A DNA stretch of 46,027 nt, taken from assembly GCA_026770585.1 (NCBI GenBank), contig MU646386.1, forward strand, positions 469,115 through 515,141, read 5' to 3'. A program made the translations under genes and the position numbers. Source of the DNA: Baffinella frigidus. Its lineage: Eukaryota; Cryptophyceae; Cryptomonadales; Baffinellaceae. This document shows positions 33,601 to 41,012 of this stretch, piece after piece (positions within the stretch are counted from its first letter, which is position 1; every line of letters begins with the position of its first letter). Below the pieces are notes generated by a model. The model was not told the DNA's origin. It saw only the letters and a program-made list of their open reading frames with translations, and made no database searches.

Positions 33601-36600
33601 ACTCACACACGTTTGGAGTAACCGTTGGTCAAACACGTTTCGAGTAACCGTTACTCAAACACGTTTGGAGTACCGGAGGTTCTCTCGTGGGTCTGAGACG
33701 TTCCCCGCTTTCGACTTGTGTCTCGGCGGGCAGCGCTCTTATGACATCGCGGGGTTCCTCAGAATCCTCACTCACTGCGTACACATGAACATGTTTGCAC
33801 CGCTGGGCTCCTCAGAAACCAACGCGTCCTTGCCCACTGGGCGCACATGAAGGTCCGTTTCCCCAGTACCGTACGGGACACGACTGTGAGGAATGGAGGC
33901 CCGAGGCGGGCCTATCTTACGCCATTCCTGAGGCGGGCATCAGCCCTCCTGAACCGTTGAGGTCACTGAAGATTTTGCTCAAGTCAACCCCCATACAAAC
34001 TTTCAAATTTTCGGTGGTTTGAGCTGAGAAGAACAAGAAAATCTGGCTTGTTCGGGTCCTGAGGTTGACGTTGTGTATGGGCGATGACTTGAGCAAAATA
34101 TTTTCGCTGGCAGTGCACTGAACCGTTGCGATTTCGAGGGTGCTGCGGCTTAAGGCACACTGAACCGCACCGCTTCGCAGGACAAGGAGTGGGACAGGAT
34201 GGTCGAGACCAAGACGGCCATGTCTTTCTGCCCGTCATCAAACATGTAAACCCGAAACCCGAAACCCGAAACCCGAAACCCGAAATTCTAAACCCGAAAC
34301 CCTAAACCCTAAACCCTAAATCCTAAACCCTAAACCCTAAACCCTAAACCCTAAACCCTGAACCCTGAACCCTAAACCCCAAACCAGGTTCCTTGGCTCA
34401 GGGCTGGTCGACCTCGCGACGGTTCGCAAAAAGGTCTCGCTCTGCCTCAGTCGGGGTTGACTGATCCTTTTCACGCCAAAAGTTGACAAATTCGTAGGAG
34501 AAAACACGGAAATCAGGTTCCGGTATCCGCATTGTGAGGAGCTTAGATGACCTCAGGGAGAGCTAGAAGAAGGCGAATTCAGCACAGAGGGGAGGACAAG
34601 GCCGCGGACATTTTATTATCGATCCACTTGCTTGGCAGAATGTGCGGGATCGGATCGGACCTCGGCGCGGGCACCTCGCAGAAACCAATCTGTGTACCAT
34701 CCAACAGTTACCACCACGCACGTAAATGGACCGTTGTGCGCAGCCCACGCTGTGGCCTGGTCCAACATGAAGATAGTCTGATGACTCGGTGCGTGTCTTG
34801 CTGCGCAGAATGTGCGGCACGGGATCGGATCGGACATCGGCGCGGGCACGTCGCTGTGCCAGCTGCAAACCCTCCAGGACGCGTACAAGGTATCGCTCCT
34901 TGTCTCCGGGTTCAGAGTTTAGGGATGAGGCTGCAGGCTTTAGGATTCAGGGATTCGGTTTGAAGGTTGAGGGATGAGGGTTGAGGGTTAGGGTATCAGG
35001 GGTCAGGGTTCATGTTGGCAGGCATCGTGAGCAGCGTGCATAGGGCCACACGTGACAAAACCCTCGGCAGTCCGTTCTTGCAGAGCCCGACGCTCCAGTC
35101 TTGGACTAGCAAATTTGGTGCACTCGCCCTGGGGCGACGCTTCGTGCGGTGGTGCAGAGCTACCAGCGCCGTCAAACAAACCCGCGAAACAAACCCTAAA
35201 CCCTAATCCCGGGACATATCAGATGGGGATGCTGAGCGGGGTGAAGATCTCGCCGTGGGATTCCTTCTACCTCGCGACGCTCAACCCTAAACCCTAAACC
35301 TTTAATAGCAAATAAATCAATAATAATAATAATAATGATAATAATACACACCAACCTCTAAGCCCCAACCCCCAAACAACAGATGGGGATGCTGAGCGGG
35401 GTGAAGATCTCGCCGTGGGACTCCTTCTATCTCGCGACGCTCGGGACAGCCAAGTCCCTCTCTCTCGACCACCGCGTCGGAAACTTCCAGGTTTCACTCA
35501 GTGGAGCTCCATTAAAAATTTGTAACTGAACTGTGTATTCTTGATTTTTTATGCTAAAGAAAATTTCATGCTCATGGAAATGGTATTTTTTCGAATTCAC
35601 TTCGCTCGACCACCGCGTCGGGAACTTGGAGGTCCGATTCCGGGGAACTCCGTCAAGTCGTTTTTGCGTGTGTGAGACAGGGGAATTGCTGAACTTGAGT
35701 GTGAAGGCGCTGATTGCACACGCCAGATCACACGTGGGGATTTCAGAACGCGACGGTTCGCTTAGAACGTGTTTCGTGGTACTAATTTAGAACGTGTTTC
35801 GTGGTACTACAGGCTATTGGGTTTTGGCGTTTTTTTGGTACAGATATGGTGCTCGAATTGCTGCGCTTGAGTGTGAAGTGCTGATTGCTCTACGTTGTAC
35901 TGAGTGTCTACTGTTGGGGTGTCCATTAAGTGGCCAGGGGTTCAAATTACCCCCCGATTGGTCCTAGGCAGGTCCTAGGGCCCTGCGGTAGGACGTATGA
36001 GCCTACTCGCCACCTAAGGAATACGATTGTCTGCTTGATACGCGCGTCTGAAGTTGCTTTACACGCGTCTGACGCCCGGGATCCGTGTGTTGCAGACGGG
36101 GAAGGAAGCGGACTTTCTGCTGATGGACCTCACCCCCACGGAGCTCCTCAAGGTGCCACCCACCCCCTGATTTGGAGTGTTGGTGACTTTTGAAAAGTCT
36201 TCGATCGGGAACAGTGAAATCGATTTTGAAGGGCTTTGCTTTGGAGGGCTGGTGGTGTCTGCAAGATGTTGCATACACCAGGAGGACGGTTCGTCAGAGA
36301 GAGAAAAGTACGTTTATTGCGGATCGAAACCAACATGACCACCATGTATCCCCTTCCGTGAGGGACTTGTAAGACTCCGACCTAAACACCAAAACAAAAC
36401 CCTAAAACAGTTCCGGATGCCGCACGCGAAGACCCTCGGGATTGCCTACCGTAGGGTCCCATGGAGTATTATTCGCTTGGAACTTATTTACGAAATCCCT
36501 CTTGGTAGCCCGCTGTGTGGAATGAGGAAACCCTTACCATAACCCGTGACCCGTAATCAACACTTCCCACGCCAGAGTGGAGGAGGGGGTTGAATTTTTA

Positions 36601-37062
36601 AAATTCTTTCTGATAAGGTGTCTCCGCTTTTGAAAACCACTGCCTTCAAGGGGAATTGACTTTTGGCAAACCTTTCGAAGACTCTGGCGTGGTCCGGATG
36701 CCGCACGCGAAACCCCTTGAGGAAAAACTCTTCATCCTCTCCACCCTCGGGGGCGACCGCAACATGTTTACCAACGCCTTTCCGCCAACGGAAATTACCA
36801 CACGATTACTACACGAAAATTATTATATACAGATAAAAACTACCACACGATTACTACACGAAAATTACTATACAAAGATTACTACATGATTACTACACGA
36901 AATTTACTACACGGATAACACTCGTGACCCGTAAAACAGTTCCGGATGCCGCACGCGAAGACTCTCGACGAAAAGCTCTTCATCCTCTCCACCCTCGGCG
37001 ACGACCGCAACATCGCCGCTACCTACGTCGCGGGCGTGTGCCAGCACGAACGCGACGCCTAA
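27677..37062 (+). CDS. GDA: Guanine deaminase (bacterial GuaD-like amidohydrolase)
   Basis: Deaminates guanine to xanthine in purine catabolism; Zn-dependent amidohydrolase. Exons: 27677-27832, 28565-28619, 28787-28851, 29955-30020, 31157-31252, 31613-31678, 31844-31910, 32258-32351, 32757-32844, 33018-33110, 33507-33587, 34181-34245, 34388-34433, 34809-34889, 35383-35490, 36096-36152, 36940-37062; 1407 nt, 468 aa, phases consistent throughout. Metal ligands are intact: HxH in PGFLDSHVHFPQ (107/109), His in MQTHMNENKDEI (about 266), His in VLAHCVHM (about 304) and Asp in GIGSDIGAGTS (about 355). Also AAYGQQLLEWLKAYVFPAE, RHGTTTALVHCT, WHNTGRCLYAVTPRFA, FCPSSNMFLGSG and STLGDDRNI. It resembles the E. 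coli GuaD type (about 440 aa) plus a short hydrophobic N-terminal leader (residues 8-24). Exon 2 uses a GC donor (GACG|GCAAC). Many exons have decayed copies in the introns. Confidence 0.97.
28668..28785. repeat. CCCGAAA heptamer array
   Basis: Tandem CCCGAAA/CCCTAAA units filling the guanine deaminase intron between exons 2 and 3. The same unit recurs at 32355-32430 and 34250-34385. Confidence 0.95.
29775..29820 (+). pseudogene. Decayed upstream copy of guanine deaminase exon 4
   Basis: Copies DCRPYLICPGFLDSHVH, but the metal-binding HxH has become RxR (DSRVR), so it cannot replace exon 29955-30020. Confidence 0.8.
30303..30372 (+). pseudogene. Decayed downstream copy of guanine deaminase exon 4
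   Basis: Copies the same exon and its donor (CTGGAG|GTGCCCTCCC), with a one-base deletion before the HxH codons that shifts the frame. Confidence 0.8.
30436..30575. mobile_element. MITE family 3 (TAGCTCTGYCTCRGT ends)
   Basis: Inverted-repeat element with the internal blocks TTGGTGAGCCCGGGCTCTTT and AAAGTTGAYGAATTTGTACC. Other copies or fragments: about 28068-28198, 28968-29058, 33333-33437, 34437-34500 and 44201-44340. Confidence 0.75.
31024..31078 (+). pseudogene. Upstream copy of guanine deaminase exon 5
   Basis: GCAG followed by MVAAYGEQLLEWLKTYV, close to exon 31157-31252 (MVAAYGQQLLEWLKAYV), but it diverges after the Val codon. A 3'-half copy also lies at about 31316-31375 (VFPTEAKSSDPAHA). 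Confidence 0.85.
32641..32690 (+). pseudogene. Upstream copy of guanine deaminase exon 9
   Basis: GGCAGGTGGCAC plus the CGGTGCCTGTACGCC region copies the acceptor and 5' half of exon 32757-32844. The matching 3'-half copy (FAVTSTPCELSVCGE plus GTGG) lies at about 32894-32945. Confidence 0.8.
33225..33296 (+). pseudogene. Downstream copy of guanine deaminase exon 10
   Basis: Copies the last 21 codons and donor (CACAAG|GT) of exon 33018-33110. Of five base differences, three are silent. It lacks the first 10 codons and has no matching acceptor at its left end. Confidence 0.85.
35221..35282 (+). pseudogene. Upstream copy of guanine deaminase exon 15 5' half
   Basis: CAG plus 60 bases encoding MGMLSGVKISPWDSFYLATL. 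It differs from exon 35383-35490 at only two positions, both silent, then runs into AACCCTAAACCC. A 3'-end copy of the same exon is at about 35604-35636. Confidence 0.9.
36690..36775 (+). pseudogene. Upstream copy of guanine deaminase last exon
   Basis: Copies RMPHAK..EEKLFILSTLGGDRN of exon 36940-37062. A shorter copy is at about 36408-36450, and a 3'-half copy (RDIAATYIAGVSQHERD) at about 37194-37262, downstream of the real stop. Confidence 0.85.
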
Positions 37063-38125
37063 GACTTCTAAGACGAAAGAGTGCGTGAATTACGGATCAA
37101 ACCCAACATGGCCACCATGTATCCTAGGAAGGCCCCGCCTCACAAGTCGGTAAGAAGGGCCCGCCTCGGAGTCCCTACGACGGGCCAGTCTCGGGGCGAA
37201 CCGCGACATCGCCGCTACCTACATCGCGGGCGTGTCCCAGCACGAACGCGACTCCTCGGAAGGAAATCCGATTGCTGGTTTCTGGATTTATTAGAGAGGA
37301 TTCGCCGTTTTTTCAAATCCGCGCCATTACCAGACTACGAAACGAGGTGGGCCCGTCCAAGGGTGCGTGCATGGCGGCCGTGGTGGTAGTAATAAAGGCG
37401 CCTATGCAAGTCGTAAGACGGTCCTGGGATGGTGCGTCGTCTCATGCGCGAGGCACCCCTTCACTCAATCACGCTGTCGCAAGGCCTGCTATGCAGGTTC
37501 CTAGGATCATGCGCCGTCTTATTAACGAGGTACCACTGTACCGGCCGTGCATGCGGTGCAGAACCGCGCCTGCACGCCTGGCCGCACGCTCGTTTCCGTA
37601 CAAGGGTACATTGCTCATAAGAAGCCAACACCCCCTACCGTAGGCCTGTGCCTAGGGCCCTATGGTGGTCCTAGGGGGTTGGGCGTTTCTTATGAGCGAG
37701 GTACCCCTGTACGTGCGCGCGCGTGAAAGAAGCGGGGGGGGTCGTTGTACATCAACACGTGGCCTGTGACACAAAGCGAGCTGTGCACACAGCACGACCA
37801 CTTCAAGTTCAGGCTCTGGGCAGGGAGAGGCGTGACGGCACAACTCGGAATAACTGACCGGATCCGCTCCAACAGGAAATCGAGATGGCACCAATCTCTC
37901 GTGAGAGAGTGCAGAGCGCGAGACACGGGGGAGGCCCATTGCATACTTTGTTTTTATGAATACGCTCCCCAGGTCTCTGGAGACCATTTCGCCCCTTGAG
38001 GGATATATCCCTTACGTGGCGAGTATGCGCATACGCCCTGCCGTAGGGCCCTAGGAACTGCCTAGGACCTCTTGGGGGTGAGTTTTGACCCCCTCGCCAC
38101 TAGAGGGGTGCAAAAAATCCACTCA
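37063..38125. other. Tail-to-tail intergenic region (guanine deaminase / U-box gene)
   Basis: Contains a decayed copy of the last guanine deaminase exon (37194-37262), a divergent and an intact copy of MITE family 1 (about 37386-37548 and 37599-37711) and a family 2 copy (about 37998-38108). Nothing else was recognised. Confidence 0.55.
37599..37711. mobile_element. MITE family 1, copy C
   Basis: Same inverted ends (TACAAGGGTACATTGCTCAT / ATGAGCGAGGTACCCCTGTA) and centre as copy B. A more decayed relative lies at about 37386-37548. Confidence 0.8.
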
Positions 38126-39081
38126 CTACCACGGGCGCCAAATCCACAGGCTTTGCGATGTCTCAACGTGGGTGGTGTCAACCCATGCCTGGAGGCTGAA
38201 ACATGAGGGCGGCGGAGGGGGGAGGGGGGTCATCGTCCACGCCGTTAGACGGCTCAGCTGGAAACACACCACAACCCACCCCACGGCTGCGACCAATAGC
38301 AGAACTCCTTCACCGCCGAGGACCGGGAGGGTGCGCCACCACGGGCGGTGGCGCTCCTTCCACTCCCCGTTCAACTCGTTCAACGCCATTTTCTCGTCCC
38401 ACTCCATCGTCAACCCTCGGAGAGCATGATTTGGGGTGAGACTTTTCGAGGAGAGCGGCGCGTTGGTCTTGGGACTCGACTGGCTGCGGTTTAGCCTGCC
38501 AAAAGCCGCGCGCGCGCGCGTGGTTCAGCGAGCGAGGAAGAGAAAGAGCGACATAGGCAGGGGCCGAAGCAGAAGGGGGCGGGGCAGGTGCGGGCGCTGG
38601 CTCACCACCGTTGGATGTCCGCTCTTTCGTAGCTGTGGCCGTCCGCGCAAAGCACAGGGTCTTTCATGATGGCCATCGTTATCGGGCACAAATACCTGCC
38701 GCCCACACAACCGCGGGGGTGCGCGCCTCAGCGATCCCGTCGCACAGCAGGAGGAAGCATTGGCACAGCAACAGCATTTTCATTTCAGGGGAAGTGGGTG
38801 GGCATGGGAGGGGAACCGGGGCCACTGGGTGGGCATGGGAGGGGAACGAGGTGGGCCACTCACTCGTTGGGCGGGGCTGCCGGAATCACACGCGGGTGTG
38901 CCGCATTTACCTCCTCCTTGACCCACCCAATCGCCGAGCTCACCAGGAAAGAGTTGACGATCATGATGATCATGCTGGCGATGGCAAGCACGGCCATGAC
39001 GGGATTAACGATGACCATCGTGATGATGGGAATGATGAAGATCAAGATTGTCTCCCACTGCTTGCTTTGCATGCCCTCCAT
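38126..39081 (-). CDS. Membrane-anchored U-box protein (predicted E3 ubiquitin ligase)
   Basis: Exons: 39081-38864, 38695-38606, 38495-38126; 225 aa plus stop; introns of 168 and 110 bp; both junctions in phase with strong GTGAGT/GTGAGC donors. The N-terminus has one or two hydrophobic spans (ILIFIIPIITMVIVNPVMAV, then LAIASMIIMIVNSFLVSSAI). The U-box follows at about residues 73-145: NEYLCPITMAIMKDPVLCAD, GHSYERADIQRWLNRS, PLSSKSLTPNHALR. A third hydrophobic stretch (GVLLLVAAVGWVVVCF) comes near the C-terminus. The likely role is E2 recruitment on an organelle membrane (inference). The start at 39081 is the first ATG after a palindromic element; the frame is open to 39159, so an upstream start is possible. 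Unlike every other gene here, it has short introns, no telomere-type repeats and no exon copies. Confidence 0.9.
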
Positions 39082-39092
39082 GGTGATCGGAA

Positions 39093-39140
39093 AATCTTGG
39101 TTCGCCAAATTTTTCCTGTCAAATTTGGCGGACCAAGATT
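39093..39140. repeat. Palindrome at the U-box gene start
   Basis: AATCTTGGTTCGCCAAATTT, an 8-bp loop, then its near-perfect complement, ending about 12 bp before the U-box ATG. A second, loopless version is at 39404-39436. Both are followed by GAGWCGGACCTTTCATC-type sequence, so it is probably a small foldback element. Confidence 0.8.
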
Positions 39141-39859
39141 GAGTCGGACCTTTCATCAAAAGTCAACCCACAGGGACTGCGAACCTTGCATCAAAAGTCA
39201 ACTTACCATTAAACCTCGCCGAAAGGAAGCATGGCTTTTCTGCAGAACCAGTTCCGGTGTCCACCCATGTTGGGAGCTCGAAGAACCTAGAGGACCTAAA
39301 GGACGCTTTCCCCCCTCCCCCCCCAAGACAGTAACTTTAAGGATTTTGCTCAAGGAAATTGGACACGTAACATCCTCGAAGCCCACTGTGTGGTTACCAC
39401 AGAAATCTTGTCCGCCAAATTTGGCGGACCAAGATTGAGACGGACCTTCATCAAAAGCCAACTTACAAACACCCGTACCCATCCGCACGTTGGACTACGG
39501 ACCTTCTAACAAAAGTCAACTTGCCCAGAAATAATCAACTTGAAGATTTTTCTGGTGCAAATTTGGTCACGTGACACCCCAGAATCCGGCCGCAAATTCA
39601 AATCCAAATCCCTCGAAGCCCGCCGAGCGGCCCTGTGGTTGAGCATTTTCTGATGCAAATTTGGTCACGTTACCGCTAAATCTAGGGTCCCGAAACCCTC
39701 GAAGCCCACCGTGTTTGAGTGTGGTAAGCGATAAGACCTAGGACCCTACGGTAGGCAACCCGTAGGGACACAGGGGGGGTCCTACGGATAAGGTAACGGA
39801 AACTCGGGCTCTCAGCGCCCGGAACCTGCAGTTAGTTTCGACCGGCGTTTTTTGTGTCG

Positions 39860-39902
39860 GCCGTTTTGACCTCTGGCCGGCGTTTTGACCTCCCGCCCCC
39901 CT

Positions 39903-39939
<37 letters not shown>

Positions 39940-40955
39940 CTCGCTCTCTCTGAATTTGGTGGCACTGGGAGCAGGTACGCGCTGCAGATCGTCTGGTCGG
40001 ACGGGCACCAGTCGCTCATGCCCTGCCGCTGCAGAACCGCGCCTTCGTCGACGGCTTCCAGTACAAGTCCAGTCAACTCTCTGACGTGAATCTACTTCGG
40101 AGGCCTAAGTGAATCTACCTAGGCGTCCTCATAACCTTGCGTCCTTATGCCCATAGATCCTAGATACCCACAGTGCCATGGCGTGCGTGAGTGAGAGCAA
40201 AACGCGTGTGTTCGCATCATCGGAGCCAACATGGCTACCATGTAAAGCGCAAAAAACGTGTTTATTACGGATCGTCTGGGCACCAGTCGCTGTTGCCCTA
40301 CAGGGGTACCTCGCTCATAAGAAACCGACCACCCCCTAGGACCAACATAAGGGCCTAGGCATAGGCCTACTGTAGGGTCCTAGGGGGGTGCGGTTTCTCA
40401 TGAGCGAGGTATCCCTGTACCGCGCCTTCGGTGACGGCTTCGTGTAGAGTAGAGACCCTGTTTACTACCAACACGGCCGCCCTGTATTCACCCCCACCGA
40501 GGCTGTGTCTGAGTAAGACCTAGGCTGATGCTTTACCGCGCCTTCGTCGATGGCTTTCAATAGAAGGGAACGTGCGGTTATTACAGGGGCCGATTAGCTA
40601 AGGGCACACGGACGCAAGGTTATGAGGACGCCTAGGTAGATTCACTTAGGCCTCCGAAGTAGATTCACTTCAGAGAGTTGACTGAACTTCTTGGGAGAAA
40701 GGGGCTCGGCCGGGCTTGCATGGGTTGGGTCGAGGAGCTCATCCGTAGATTGTTCCCATCTCCTCAAGAGTGAGGTGGGCGTGGCCTTCGATGTGAGTGT
40801 AGATACAAAGCACCAAAGCAACTACTGGAAGCCGTCGACGAAGGCGCGGTAGGGCATGAGCGACTGGTGCCCGTCCGACCAGACGATCTGCAGCGCGTAC
40901 CTGCTCCCAGTGCCACCAAATTCAGAGAGAGCGAGAGCGAGAGAGAGAGAGAGAC

Positions 40956-40986
<31 letters not shown>

Positions 40987-41012
40987 TCAAAATGCCGGCC
41001 AGAGGTCAAACC
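39860..41012. repeat. Large inverted repeat around the HCF101-like 3' exon
   Basis: The right arm (about 40602-41012) holds the functional last exon, its upstream GA tract and downstream 3' UTR. The left arm (about 39860-40150) is an inverted copy (CT tract at 39901-39955, exon copy at 39975-40062) lacking about 145 bp of the UTR. The outer 75 bp (40073-40150 vs 40602-40685) are nearly identical. Confidence 0.9.
40299..40419. mobile_element. MITE family 1, copy D, inserted in an exon copy
   Basis: Same element with TA at both ends. It splits a plus-strand copy of the last HCF101-like exon (CTGTTGCCC before it, CGCGCCTTC after it), directly showing mobility after that copy was made. Confidence 0.88.

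Larger units (their letters stand above)
39082..40821. other. Intergenic region between the HCF101-like 3' end and the U-box 5' end
   Basis: Holds two short palindromes with AATCTTG ends (39093-39140 and 39404-39436), the left arm of a large inverted repeat (about 39860-40150), plus-strand decayed copies of the last HCF101-like exon (about 40262-40445 and 40530-40556) and a MITE (40299-40419). No intact gene. Confidence 0.6.

Noticed and set aside
33718-33860. Extra guanine deaminase exon(s) after exon 11
   Set aside because: They copy the end of exon 11 (LAHCVHM region) with lost residues; including them breaks or duplicates the motif, while skipping them keeps phase into exon 34181-34245.
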